From Jiangella anatolica (GTDB lineage Bacteria > Actinomycetota > Actinomycetes > Jiangellales > Jiangellaceae): 64,000 bases of DNA. Of the stretch, positions 34,346-43,222 are shown piece after piece (within the stretch, counting starts at the first letter, position 1; each line of letters starts with the position of its first letter). The stretch is taken from NCBI RefSeq assembly GCF_003236295.1, contig NZ_POTW01000001.1:147385-211384 (forward strand). The letters are read 5' to 3'. Under the pieces are notes generated by a model. The model made no database searches, had not been told where the DNA came from, and worked only from the letters and a program-made list of their open reading frames with translations. Both the position numbers and the translations under genes were made by a program.

Positions 34346-35425
34346 TTGGACGTCACTAACCTACCAGGTCTGCCGACGCCGTTCCTCGTCGTCGACGTGG
34401 CGGCAGCCGAGCGCAACATCGACCGGATGGCGCGGCTGGTGGCGGGCACCGAGGTGCGGCTGCGGCCGCACTACAAGGCGCACAAGTGCCCGGAGCTGAT
34501 GCGGCGCCAGCTCGCTGCGCCTGGCACGGCCGGCGCCGCCTGCCAGACCGTGGCGGAGGCGGCCGAGCTGGCGGCGCTGGGCTGTGCCGACGTCCTGCTG
34601 ACGAACCAGCTGGCCGACCCGCGCCGGGTCGCCGAGTTGCTGGCGCTGCCACCGGAGGTGGACCTCGGCGTGCTGGTCGACCGGCCCGAGCAGGTGGACC
34701 TGCTCGGCGCCGGCGCGGCCGCCGCGCGCCGCCGCGTGCGGGTCTTCGTGGAGCTCGACGTGGGCCTGCGCCGGGGCGGCTTCGACGCGGCCGACCCGGA
34801 CGTCGCCGTGGCCGTTGGCGCCATCGAGGAGCAGCCCTGGCTGGAGCTGGCCGGCGTCCAGGCCTACGAGGGCCACGCGGTGCTCGAACCCGACGTGGAG
34901 CTGCGACACCGGCGGGCGGCTGACGCGCACGCGCTGGCCGGCCGGTTCCGAGACCGGCTCGCCCGGCTGGCCGGCCGGCCGCTCGTCCTCACCGGCGGCG
35001 GCACCGGCACCGCCGACCTCATCGCGGCGACCGGGGCGCTCGACGAGATCCAGTGCGGGTCGTACGTGCTGATGGACGCCGCCTACGGCCGGCTCGGCCT
35101 CCCGTTCGAGGCCGCGCTGTTCTGCGTCGCCACCGCGCTGTCGGCGCACCCGGACGGGCGGGTCGTGCTCGACGCGGGGATGAAGTCGCTGTCCGGGGAC
35201 GGCCTGCCCCGTGCGCTGACGCCGGGCGTGCGGGTGCTCGGGCTCTCCGACGAGCACACTCGGGCCCGGCAGGCGGCGACGGTGCTGCGGACCGGGGACC
35301 GGCTGCTGCTGCAGCCCTGGCACGTCGACCCGACCATGAACCTCCACGACGCGGTCGTCGTGGTGGAGGATGGTCGGACCCACACAGCGCCGATCCGCGG
35401 CCGACACGCTGTGCGGGCCGGGTAG
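34346..35425 (+). CDS. D-threonine aldolase / D-serine dehydratase-like PLP enzyme
   Basis: 359 residues from TTG 34346, which has GAAGGG eight bases upstream and gives the standard N-terminus LPTPFLVVDVAAAERNI. It is a fold-type III barrel with PLP lysine K44 in RPHYKAHK. Near the C-terminus the metal site reads PWHVDPTMN (H326, D328). The HxD form is known from D-threonine aldolases that use Mn, whereas eukaryotic D-serine dehydratase has HxC for zinc. It would process a D-amino acid released from imported wall peptides. Confidence 0.85.
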   Translation: MDVTNLPGLPTPFLVVDVAAAERNIDRMARLVAGTEVRLRPHYKAHKCPELMRRQLAAPGTAGAACQTVAEAAELAALGCADVLLTNQLADPRRVAELLALPPEVDLGVLVDRPEQVDLLGAGAAAARRRVRVFVELDVGLRRGGFDAADPDVAVAVGAIEEQPWLELAGVQAYEGHAVLEPDVELRHRRAADAHALAGRFRDRLARLAGRPLVLTGGGTGTADLIAATGALDEIQCGSYVLMDAAYGRLGLPFEAALFCVATALSAHPDGRVVLDAGMKSLSGDGLPRALTPGVRVLGLSDEHTRARQAATVLRTGDRLLLQPWHVDPTMNLHDAVVVVEDGRTHTAPIRGRHAVRAG

Positions 35426-35502
35426 CAGGGCGGACAGGAGCGTAGGTTGCTATCATCCCTGTACCGACTCATTGATGTAACCGAGTTACGAAGGATCGCC
35501 GC

Positions 35503-36393
35503 GTGACCAAGATCGCCACGGACCCCACCGACGGCACCATCCTCGCGACGCTGCGCGGGATCCTGCCGAGCCTGTCGCCGTCGGAGGCGCGGGTCGCTCA
35601 GGCCGCCGTCGACGACCCGGCGGGCACGGCGGCCTCGACCATCAAGGAGCTGGCCGCGCGCTGCGCGACGTCGGAGACCACGGTGATCCGGCTGTGCCGA
35701 ACCATCGGCTTCAACGGCTACCCGGCGTTCCGGCTGGCGCTCGCCGCCGCCGGCGCGATCTCGGGCGACGACCGGGAGTACCTGTCCGGCGAGATCCTGC
35801 CCGACGACTCGACCGAGCAGGTGGTCCGCAAGGTCACCGGCGCCGACGCCCAGGCCATCCTGGACACCGCCGAGCAGGTCAGCACCGAGTCCCTGGCCGC
35901 GGCGGCCGACGCGATCGGCCGGGCCCGCCGGGTCGACATCTTCGGCGCCATCGCGAGCGCGTTCGTCGCGCAGGACCTGCAGTTCAAGCTGCACCGCATC
36001 GGGTTGACCTGCCACTCGTTCCCGGACCCGCACTCGGCCATCAGCTCCGCCGCGCTGCTGGCGCCGGGCGACGTCGCGATCGGGCTGTCGCACACGGGGG
36101 AGACCCTCGACACGATCCGCTACCTGGAGGTCGCCGCCGAGTCCGGCGCCACCACCATCGCGATCACGAACCATCCTCGTGCGGCGATCGCGCGGCCGGC
36201 TCACATCACGCTGACGACCGCGGCGCGGGAGACGACCTTCCGCTCCGGCGCCATGGCCAGCCGGATCGCCCAGCTGACCCTCGTCGACGTGCTGTTCGTG
36301 CTGGTGGCGCAGCAGCGGGTCGACACCGCGCTGGACGCGATGCGGCGCACGTACGACGCCGTCCGGCCGCCGCGCCGGTCGCGGCGGTCCTGA
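35503..36393 (+). CDS. RpiR/MurR-family transcriptional regulator
   Basis: 296 residues from GTG 35503. The N-terminal RpiR HTH contains LSPSEARVAQAAVDDP and SETTVIRLCRTIGFNGYPAFR. The SIS sugar-phosphate domain (about residues 115-265) has IGLSHTGETLDTIRYLEVA. This combination is that of MurR, which responds to MurNAc-6-phosphate, the substrate of the nearby MurQ. Its gene lies amid several AT-rich promoter regions, and it is the natural candidate to control them. It is followed by a dipeptidase gene four bases after its stop. Confidence 0.93.
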   Translation: MTKIATDPTDGTILATLRGILPSLSPSEARVAQAAVDDPAGTAASTIKELAARCATSETTVIRLCRTIGFNGYPAFRLALAAAGAISGDDREYLSGEILPDDSTEQVVRKVTGADAQAILDTAEQVSTESLAAAADAIGRARRVDIFGAIASAFVAQDLQFKLHRIGLTCHSFPDPHSAISSAALLAPGDVAIGLSHTGETLDTIRYLEVAAESGATTIAITNHPRAAIARPAHITLTTAARETTFRSGAMASRIAQLTLVDVLFVLVAQQRVDTALDAMRRTYDAVRPPRRSRRS

Positions 36394-36397
36394 GCCC

Positions 36398-37495
36398 GTG
36401 GACGACTACCTCCTGATCGACGGGCACAACGACCTGCCCTGGGCGCATCGCCAGGGCTACGGCTACGACCTCGGCCGGGCCGACGTGGCGCGGCCGCAGC
36501 CGGCGCTGCACACGGACCTGCCCCGGCTGCGCCGCGGCGGCGTGAAGGGCCAGTTCTGGTCGGTCTACGTGCCGTCGACGCTGACCGGACCCGAGGCGGT
36601 CGCGGCCGTGCTGGAGCAGATCGACTTCGTCCACCGCCTGGTCGCGCGCTACGACGACGAGCTGGGCCTGGCCACGTCCGCGGACGAGGTCGAAGCGGTC
36701 GTCGCCGGCGGCCGGGTGGCGTCGCTGCTCGGCGCCGAGGGCGGGCACTGCATCGCCGACTCGCTCGGCGTGCTGCGGATGCTGCACCGGCTCGGCGTGC
36801 GGTACCTGACGCTGACGCACAACCACAACACGTCCTGGGCGGACTCGGCGACGGACGTGCCGGCGGCCTGCGGGCTGACCGAGTTCGGCCGCGCCGTCGT
36901 CGCGGAGATGAACCGGATCGGGATGGTCGTCGACCTCTCGCACGTGGCGCCGAGCACGATGCGGGCGGCGCTCGACACCGGCCGGGCGCCGGTGATCTTC
37001 AGCCACTCCAACGCCCGGGCCCTGTGTGACGTGCCGCGCAACGTCCCCGACGACGTCCTGGAGACCATGGCCGCCCGCGGCGGCGTCTGCATGGCGACGT
37101 TCGTGCCCGGCTTCGTGTCGCAGCGGACGGCCGACTGGCACCAGCGGTGCCGCGACATCGCCGCCGAGCGCGGGCTCGACCCGAAGGACCTCGTCGCGCT
37201 CGGTCGCGTGGTCGAGGAGCGCGCCGCCGCCGACCCGCCGCCGCGGTCGACGGTGGAGGACGTGGTGGCGCAGCTCGAGCACCTGCGCGCGGTCGCCGGC
37301 GTGGACCACCTCGGCATCGGCGGCGACTTCGACGGCACCGACCTGGTGACGTCCGGCCTGGAGGACGTCGCGACGTATCCGCGGCTGTTCGCCGCGCTGC
37401 GGGACCGGAGCTGGTCGGCGGCCGACCTCGACAAGCTCGCCGGCCGCAACGTCCTGCGCGTCCTCCGCGACGTCGAGTCCGTCGCCGCCGCCTAG
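36398..37495 (+). CDS. Membrane dipeptidase-family (M19) dipeptidase
   Basis: 365 residues from GTG 36398. The metal ligands of renal-type dipeptidases are visible: H10 and D12 in DGHNDLPWAH, E114 in LLGAEGGHC, and later histidines including SHSNARALCDVPRNVPDD. GIGGDFDGTD is a further M19 hallmark. It has no signal peptide. M19 enzymes accept dipeptides with a D-residue at the C-terminal position, suiting the final step of murein peptide breakdown (for example L-Ala-D-Glu). It follows the RpiR gene directly. Its TAG stop shares CTAG with the stop of the converging HutF gene. Confidence 0.92.
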   Translation: MDDYLLIDGHNDLPWAHRQGYGYDLGRADVARPQPALHTDLPRLRRGGVKGQFWSVYVPSTLTGPEAVAAVLEQIDFVHRLVARYDDELGLATSADEVEAVVAGGRVASLLGAEGGHCIADSLGVLRMLHRLGVRYLTLTHNHNTSWADSATDVPAACGLTEFGRAVVAEMNRIGMVVDLSHVAPSTMRAALDTGRAPVIFSHSNARALCDVPRNVPDDVLETMAARGGVCMATFVPGFVSQRTADWHQRCRDIAAERGLDPKDLVALGRVVEERAAADPPPRSTVEDVVAQLEHLRAVAGVDHLGIGGDFDGTDLVTSGLEDVATYPRLFAALRDRSWSAADLDKLAGRNVLRVLRDVESVAAA

Positions 37496-38793
37496 CCCAA
37501 CGCGCGGGTGAGCAGGTCCGCGACGTCGCCGAGGAGGTGGGCGCCGCCGCTGACGACGGTCCGGCCGCCGACGATGACGGTGTCGACGTCGGCAGCCGTG
37601 GCGGCGAGGACGAGCTGCGCGGGATCGGCGCCGGCCGTGCGGACGGTGTCGGTGCGGACGGCGACGAGGTCGGCGGCGGCGCCGGGGGCGAGCCGGCCGT
37701 TGCCGGGCCAGCCCAGCGCCCGGTGCCCGGCGCCGGTGAGAGCGGCGACGAGGTCGGCGGGGGAGAACGTGCCGCGCTCGCCGGTGCGCAGCCGCTCGTG
37801 GTGCTCCAGCAGCCGCGCCTCCAGCAGCAGGTCGGTGACGGCGTGCTGGTCGCTGCCGACGCACAGCGGCGACCCGGCGTCGGCCAGCGGGCCGGTCGGG
37901 GCGAGTCCGTCGGCGAGGTCCTGCTCGGTGGTCGGGCAGGAGCAGATCGTCGTGCCGGCGGCGCCGAGCAGCGCGATGTCGTCGCCGCTCACGTGGTTGG
38001 CGTGCACGGCCGTCGTCGACGGGGTGAGCGCGCCGTGGTCGGCGAGCAGCCGGGCCGGGGTGGCGCCGTAGGCGGCCAGCGCTGCCTCGTTCTCGGCCGG
38101 CTGCTCGGACAGGTGGACGTGCAGCGGCGCGCCCCGCGCTCCGGCCCAGGCGGCGACGCTCTCGACGGCGGCCGGCGGGACGGCGCGGACGGAGTGGACG
38201 GCGGCGCCGATCCGCGTGGTCTCGTCGTCGGCGAGGTCGTCGACGCGGGCGGCCCACGCGTCCGCCGTCCCGTCGCCGAACCGCAGTTGCACCCCCTCCA
38301 GCGGCCGGCCGGGCGCGCTCTCCAGGTAGCAGGTGTCCAGCAGCGTGAGCCGGATCCCGGCGTCGCGGGCGGCCTGCCGCAGTGCCGCGGCCATCGCGTT
38401 GGGGTCGGCGTACGGGACGCCGCCGGGGCCGTGGTGCAGGTAGTGGAACTCGCCGACGACGGTGACGCCGGCCAGCGCCAGCTCCGCGTACGTCGCCAGC
38501 GCCAGCCGGTAGTACGTGTCCGGCGTGAGCCGGCGCGCGACGGCGTACATCGCCTCGCGCCAGGTCCAGAACGTGCCGCGCCCGTCGTGCGTGCGGCCGC
38601 GCAGCGCCCGGTGGAACGCGTGTGAGTGCGCGTTCGCGAACCCGGGGAGCACGACACCGGGCAGCCGGACCTCCGAGCCCGACGACGCCGACCCGGCCTC
38701 GACCGCGACGATCACCCCGCCGTCCACCGCGATCCGTACATCGGCGGCCAGGCCGGACGGCAGCCAGGCGTGCGCCGCCCAGTACGCCGTCAC
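37492..38793 (-). CDS. hutF: Formimidoylglutamate deiminase
   Basis: 433 residues from GTG 38793. It is an amidohydrolase with zinc ligands in GFANAHSHAFHRALRG and later HVHLSEQPAENE, and the metal-site aspartate in CVGSDQHA. These signatures, and TFWTWREAMYAVA, distinguish HutF from imidazolonepropionase. It converts N-formimidoyl-L-glutamate to N-formyl-L-glutamate and ammonia. It is the last gene of the hut operon and overlaps the M20 hydrolase by four bases. Confidence 0.92.
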   Translation of the reverse strand: MTAYWAAHAWLPSGLAADVRIAVDGGVIVAVEAGSASSGSEVRLPGVVLPGFANAHSHAFHRALRGRTHDGRGTFWTWREAMYAVARRLTPDTYYRLALATYAELALAGVTVVGEFHYLHHGPGGVPYADPNAMAAALRQAARDAGIRLTLLDTCYLESAPGRPLEGVQLRFGDGTADAWAARVDDLADDETTRIGAAVHSVRAVPPAAVESVAAWAGARGAPLHVHLSEQPAENEAALAAYGATPARLLADHGALTPSTTAVHANHVSGDDIALLGAAGTTICSCPTTEQDLADGLAPTGPLADAGSPLCVGSDQHAVTDLLLEARLLEHHERLRTGERGTFSPADLVAALTGAGHRALGWPGNGRLAPGAAADLVAVRTDTVRTAGADPAQLVLAATAADVDTVIVGGRTVVSGGAHLLGDVADLLTRALG

Positions 38794-39947
38794 CGGGTCA
38801 GCTCCGCGAGCACGTCCGCCAGTGCCTCGACCCCGGCATGGCAGTCGGCCCGCTCGGCGAACTCGGCCGGCGAGTGCGAGACGCCGGTCGGGTTGCGGAC
38901 GAACAGCATCGCGGCCGGTACGCCGGCCGCGGCGAGGATCCCGGCGTCGTGGCCGGCGCCGGTCGGCAGCAGCGGCGCGCCGCCGAGCAGCCCGCTCAGC
39001 CGCGCCGCCAGGGCCGGGTCGAACACCGTCGTGCCGGTCCACGACTCCCGGCGCGGCGCGAACCGGTCGAGGTCGGCAAGGACGGCGGCGACGGCGTCGG
39101 GGTCGGCGCCGCGGCAGTCCAGCCAGGCCCGGACCTGCGACGGGATCGCGTTGACGCCGTTCGGGTCCACCTCGACCTTGCCGACGGTGGCCAGCACGCC
39201 GTGCGACGAGGCGGCCGCCCGGGCGGACGTGACGAGGTCGGCGAGGTCGAGCATCGGGTCGCGGCGAGCGTCCAGCGGGGTGGTGCCGGCATGGTTGGCC
39301 TCGCCGTCCAGCGTGATCCGCCAGCGGCCGTGCGGCCAGATCTCGGTCGCGACCCCGACCGGCTCGGCCAGCGCCCGGCCCTGCTCGACGTGCAGCTCGA
39401 CGAACGTGCCGACGCGGGCCAGCGCCTCGGGGTCGGCGGCCGGCTCCGGTCGCCCGGCCGCGCGCAGCGCCTCGGCCAGGCCGACCCCGTCGGCGTCGGT
39501 GAGCGCGAGCGCCCGGTCCACCGGCAGCGCGCCGGTGAGCAGCCGCGACCCCGCGCACGCGACCCCGAACCGGGCGCCCTCCTCGTCGCCGAAGTTGACC
39601 ACGCCGATCGGCCGGGACGGGACGTGCTCGCGCGAGCGGAGCAGGTCGATGGCCGCGAACGCCGACACCACCCCGAGCGGGCCGTCGAACGCGCCGCCGT
39701 TGGGCACCGAGTCCAGGTGCGACCCGGCGACGACGCCCGGCGCCGCGGCCGAGGGCGAGCCCCACCAGGCCCACTGGTTCCCCGCCCGGTCGACCACGAG
39801 GTCCAGCCCGCGACGGGCCGCCTCGGCCTCGAACCACTCCCGCAGCGTCGCGTCGGCCGAGGTCCAGGCGAACCGCCGGTAGCCGCCGCGCGGATCCCGG
39901 CCGACCGGCTCCAGGTCGGCCCACATCGCGTCGAAGGACACCGTCAT
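38790..39947 (-). CDS. M20 amidohydrolase (allantoate/N-carbamoyl-amino acid hydrolase type)
   Basis: 385 residues. Metal ligands appear in [26 protein letters not shown] and FVELHVEQG, with a dimer-interface domain in [16 protein letters not shown] and PTGAGHDAG. By family it would be called allantoate amidohydrolase. Lying between hutU and hutF, however, it occupies the place where N-formylglutamate must be deformylated, and no HutG is present. I infer that it hydrolyses N-formyl-L-glutamate. It overlaps hutU and hutF by four bases each. Confidence 0.9.
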   Translation of the reverse strand: MTVSFDAMWADLEPVGRDPRGGYRRFAWTSADATLREWFEAEAARRGLDLVVDRAGNQWAWWGSPSAAAPGVVAGSHLDSVPNGGAFDGPLGVVSAFAAIDLLRSREHVPSRPIGVVNFGDEEGARFGVACAGSRLLTGALPVDRALALTDADGVGLAEALRAAGRPEPAADPEALARVGTFVELHVEQGRALAEPVGVATEIWPHGRWRITLDGEANHAGTTPLDARRDPMLDLADLVTSARAAASSHGVLATVGKVEVDPNGVNAIPSQVRAWLDCRGADPDAVAAVLADLDRFAPRRESWTGTTVFDPALAARLSGLLGGAPLLPTGAGHDAGILAAAGVPAAMLFVRNPTGVSHSPAEFAERADCHAGVEALADVLAELTR

Positions 39948-41599
39948 GCCTCGTGCATCGGGACCCGGACGCCGCGCTCGGTCGCGACCTCGGCGGCGCG
40001 GTCGTAGCCGGCGTCGACATGCCGGATGACGCCCATCGCGGGGTCGTTGGAGAGGACGCGAGCGATCTTCTCGCCGGCCAGCGCGGTGCCGTCGGCGACG
40101 GTGACCTGCCCGGCGTGGATGGATCGGCCCATGCCGACGCCGCCGCCGTGGTGGATGGACACCCAGGTGGCGCCGGAGGCGGTGTTGACCAGCGCGTTCA
40201 GCAGCGGCCAGTCGGCGATCGCGTCGGAGCCGTCGGCCATCGCCTCGGTCTCGCGGTACGGCGACGCGACCGAGCCGGCGTCGAGGTGATCACGGCCGAT
40301 GACGACCGGGGCGGACAGCTCGCCGGACGCGACCATCTCGTTGAACCGCAGGCCGGCGACGTCGCGCTCGCCGTAGCCGAGCCAGCAGATCCGGGCCGGC
40401 AGCCCTTGGTAGTGCACCTTCTCGCCGGCCAGCCGGATCCACCGGGCCAGCGGCTCGTTGTCGGGGAACAGGTCGAGGATCGCGCGGTCGGTGGCGGCGA
40501 TGTCGGCCGGGTCGCCGGACAGCGCGGCCCACCGGAACGGCCCCTTGCCCTCGCAGAACAGCGGCCGGATGTACGCGGGCACGAACCCCGGGAAGTCGAA
40601 GGCCCGGTCGTACCCGGCCAGCTGCGCCTCGCCGCGAATCGAGTTGCCGTAGTCGAACACCTCGGCGCCCGCGTCGAGGAACCCGACCATCGCCTCGACG
40701 TGCCGGGCCATCGACTCCCGCGCCCGCGTCGTGAACCCGGCCGGGTCCTTGGCACGTTCCGCGGCCCAGTCCTCGAACGCCACGCCGATCGGCAGGTAGG
40801 CCAGCGGGTCGTGCGCGGACGTCTGGTCGGTGACGACGTCGATCTCGGCCCCGCGCGCGAGGAGATCGGGAACCACCTCGGCGGCGTTGCCGAGCACGCC
40901 GATGGACAGCGCCCGCCGGTCCCGCCGCGCGTCGCCGGCCAGCCGCAGCGCGTCGTCCACCGACGCCGCCTGCACGTCGAGGTAGCCGTGCTCGATCCGC
41001 CGGGTGATGCGGGTCGGGTCGCACTCGACGACGAGCGCGACGCCGCCGTTCATCGTGACCGCCAGCGGCTGCGCACCACCCATGCCGCCCAGCCCCGCCG
41101 TCAGCGTGACGGTGCCGGCCAGGGAGCCGCCGAACCTCTTGGCCGCAACGGCGGCGAACGTCTCGTAGGTGCCCTGCAGGATGCCCTGGGTGCCGATGTA
41201 GATCCACGATCCGGCGGTCATCTGCCCGTACATCGTCAGCCCGAGCGCCTCCAGCCGGCGGAACTCCTCCCAGTTGGCCCAGTCGCCGACCAGGTTGGAG
41301 TTCGCGATCAGCACCCGCGGCGCCCACTCGTGCGTCCGCAGCACGCCGACCGGGCGGCCGGACTGCACGAGCATCGTCTCGTCGCCACGCAGCGTGGTGA
41401 GGGTGCGGACCAACGCGTCGAAGGACGGCCAGTCGCGCGCGGCCTTGCCGGTGCCGCCGTAGACGACCAGCTCGTCGGGGTGCTCGGCGACCTCGGGATC
41501 GAGGTTGTTCTGCAGCATCCGCAGCGCGGCCTCCTGCGGCCAGCCCTGTGCGGTGAGCGTGGCGCCGCGCGGGGCGCGGACGGGACGGGGTCCGGACAT
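39944..41599 (-). CDS. hutU: Urocanate hydratase
   Basis: 551 residues, the normal length. Family motifs include [20 protein letters not shown], the NAD-binding [18 protein letters not shown] and the late [18 protein letters not shown]. It adds water to urocanate, giving imidazolone propionate, using tightly bound NAD. ATG 41599 lies 13 bases after the hutH stop, and the gene overlaps the M20 gene by four bases. Confidence 0.96.
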   Translation of the reverse strand: MSGPRPVRAPRGATLTAQGWPQEAALRMLQNNLDPEVAEHPDELVVYGGTGKAARDWPSFDALVRTLTTLRGDETMLVQSGRPVGVLRTHEWAPRVLIANSNLVGDWANWEEFRRLEALGLTMYGQMTAGSWIYIGTQGILQGTYETFAAVAAKRFGGSLAGTVTLTAGLGGMGGAQPLAVTMNGGVALVVECDPTRITRRIEHGYLDVQAASVDDALRLAGDARRDRRALSIGVLGNAAEVVPDLLARGAEIDVVTDQTSAHDPLAYLPIGVAFEDWAAERAKDPAGFTTRARESMARHVEAMVGFLDAGAEVFDYGNSIRGEAQLAGYDRAFDFPGFVPAYIRPLFCEGKGPFRWAALSGDPADIAATDRAILDLFPDNEPLARWIRLAGEKVHYQGLPARICWLGYGERDVAGLRFNEMVASGELSAPVVIGRDHLDAGSVASPYRETEAMADGSDAIADWPLLNALVNTASGATWVSIHHGGGVGMGRSIHAGQVTVADGTALAGEKIARVLSNDPAMGVIRHVDAGYDRAAEVATERGVRVPMHEA

Positions 41600-41611
41600 G
41601 GCAGTTCCCTT

Positions 41612-43141
41612 CTAGCGCAGGGCGCCGGCGGCGGCGACGATCCGGCCGGACGTGACGAGGTCGTGGACGGCGGCGATCTCCGGTGCGAGGTGCCGGTCCG
41701 GCCCGGGACCGGCGACGTGCCGGCGGATGAGGTCGCGGACGGCGCCGGTGGCCGGCGCCGGGGCCAGCGGCGCGCGCAGGTCCAGCGCGCGGGCCGCCGT
41801 CAGCAGTTCGACGGCGAGGACGCGGCCGACGCCGTCGACGGCGCGGCGCAGCTTGCGGGCGGCCGCCCAGCCCATCGAGACGTGGTCCTCCTGCATGGCG
41901 CTGGACGGGATCGAGTCGACCGACGCGGGGACGGCCAGCCGCTTCAGCTCCGACACGATGCCGGCCTGGGTGTACTGGGCGATCATGTGGCCGGAGTCGA
42001 CGCCGGGGTCGTCGGCGAGGAACGGCGGCAGGCCGGCGTTGCGGGCGACGTCGAGGAACCGGTCGGTGCGCCGCTCGCTGATCGAGGCCAGGTCGGCGGC
42101 CGCGATCGCGAGGAAGTCCAGCACGTACGCGACCGGCGCACCGTGGAAGTTGCCGTTCGACTCCACCCGCCCGTCCTGGGTGACGACGGGGTTGTCGATG
42201 GCGGCCGCCAGCTCGCGGCCGGCCACGGTGGCGGCATGGTCGACGGTGTCGCGGACGGCGCCGTGCACCTGCGGCGAGCAGCGCAGCGAGTAGGCGTCCT
42301 GGACCCGGGTGCAGTCCGGGCCGCGATGGCTGGCCACCACCTCCGACCCGGCCAGCAACGACCGCAGGTTGGCCGCGGACTCCCGCTGGCCGGGGTGCGG
42401 CCGCAGCGCCTGCAGGTCGTCGGCGAACACCCGGTCGGTGCCGAGCAGCGCCTCGACGCTCATCGCGGCGGCGACGTCGGCGACCCGGAGCAGGCCGGTC
42501 AGGTCGTGCAGCGCCAGCACCAGCATGCCGAGCATGCCGTCGGTGCCGTTGATCAGCGCCAGCCCCTCCTTCTCGGCCAGCACGACCGGCTCGATCCCGG
42601 CCGCCGCCAGCGCGTCGCCTGCGTCGAGCAGCGCGCCGGACCGGTCGCGCACCGAGCCCTCGCCCATGAGCGCCAGCGCGCAGTGCGCCAGCGGGGCGAG
42701 GTCGCCGGAGCAGCCGAGGCTGCCGTACTCGTACACGACCGGGGTGAGCCCGGCGTCGAGCAGCCGCGCGTACGCCGTCGCCGTCTCCAGCCGGACCCCG
42801 GTGCGCCCGGTGGCCAGCGTCGACAGCCGCAGCAGCAGCATCGCCCGGACGACCTCCTGCTCCACTTCCGGCCCGGAGCCGGCGGCGTGGCTGCGGATCA
42901 GGCCGCGTTGCAGCGCCGCCCGCTTCTGCGCCGGGATGTGCTTCGTCGCCAGCGCGCCGAATCCGGTCGACACGCCGTAGTACGGCAGGTCCGCGACGGC
43001 CAGCCGCTCGATCACCTCGCGGCTGCGCGCCACCGCCTCCAGGGCGTCGTCGGCCAGCGCGACGCCGGCGCCGTCGCGGGCCACCGCCACGACCTCGTCG
43101 AAGGACACCGGACCGGTGCCCACCAGCACGTGCTGCGTCAT
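41612..43141 (-). CDS. hutH: Histidine ammonia-lyase
   Basis: 509 residues. The MIO prosthetic group would form from C144-S145-G146 in GSLGCSGDLAPLAH, the Cys-Ser-Gly version that also occurs in Streptomyces HutH, instead of Ala-Ser-Gly. YYGVSTGFG and NGNFHGAPVAYVLDF are further catalytic motifs. It deaminates L-histidine to urocanate. It is the first gene of the hut operon and divergent from the IclR-type regulator, with a 20-bp palindrome between them. Confidence 0.95.
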   Translation of the reverse strand: MTQHVLVGTGPVSFDEVVAVARDGAGVALADDALEAVARSREVIERLAVADLPYYGVSTGFGALATKHIPAQKRAALQRGLIRSHAAGSGPEVEQEVVRAMLLLRLSTLATGRTGVRLETATAYARLLDAGLTPVVYEYGSLGCSGDLAPLAHCALALMGEGSVRDRSGALLDAGDALAAAGIEPVVLAEKEGLALINGTDGMLGMLVLALHDLTGLLRVADVAAAMSVEALLGTDRVFADDLQALRPHPGQRESAANLRSLLAGSEVVASHRGPDCTRVQDAYSLRCSPQVHGAVRDTVDHAATVAGRELAAAIDNPVVTQDGRVESNGNFHGAPVAYVLDFLAIAAADLASISERRTDRFLDVARNAGLPPFLADDPGVDSGHMIAQYTQAGIVSELKRLAVPASVDSIPSSAMQEDHVSMGWAAARKLRRAVDGVGRVLAVELLTAARALDLRAPLAPAPATGAVRDLIRRHVAGPGPDRHLAPEIAAVHDLVTSGRIVAAAGALR

Positions 43142-43193
43142 GGCGCCATTCCACGCCGCCCGCGGCCGCCGCGGTACCGGTTCGGCGAGGATA

Positions 43194-43213
43194 CTGTCTG
43201 GTATCCCAGACAG
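43194..43213. promoter_or_regulatory. Palindromic operator in the hutH/regulator intergenic region
   Basis: CTGTCTGG-TATC-CCAGACAG is a perfect 8+8 inverted repeat in the 81-base gap between hutH and the IclR gene. It overlaps the regulator's AGGAGG Shine-Dalgarno (43212-43217). The GGTAT-centred form fits IclR-type sites, so it is probably the operator for autoregulation and control of hutH. Confidence 0.7.
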
Positions 43214-43222
43214 GAGGCGCGG

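Noticed and set aside
38790..39947. Allantoin catabolism gene
   Set aside because: Family resemblance is to allantoate amidohydrolase, but it sits within the hut operon between hutU and hutF and no purine-degradation gene is nearby.
39953..43222. Long plus-strand frame running from the hut genes into the IclR regulator
   Set aside because: Only the part from GTG 43223, after AGGAGG, has IclR domains. The rest is antisense to hutH and hutU and carries no domain.
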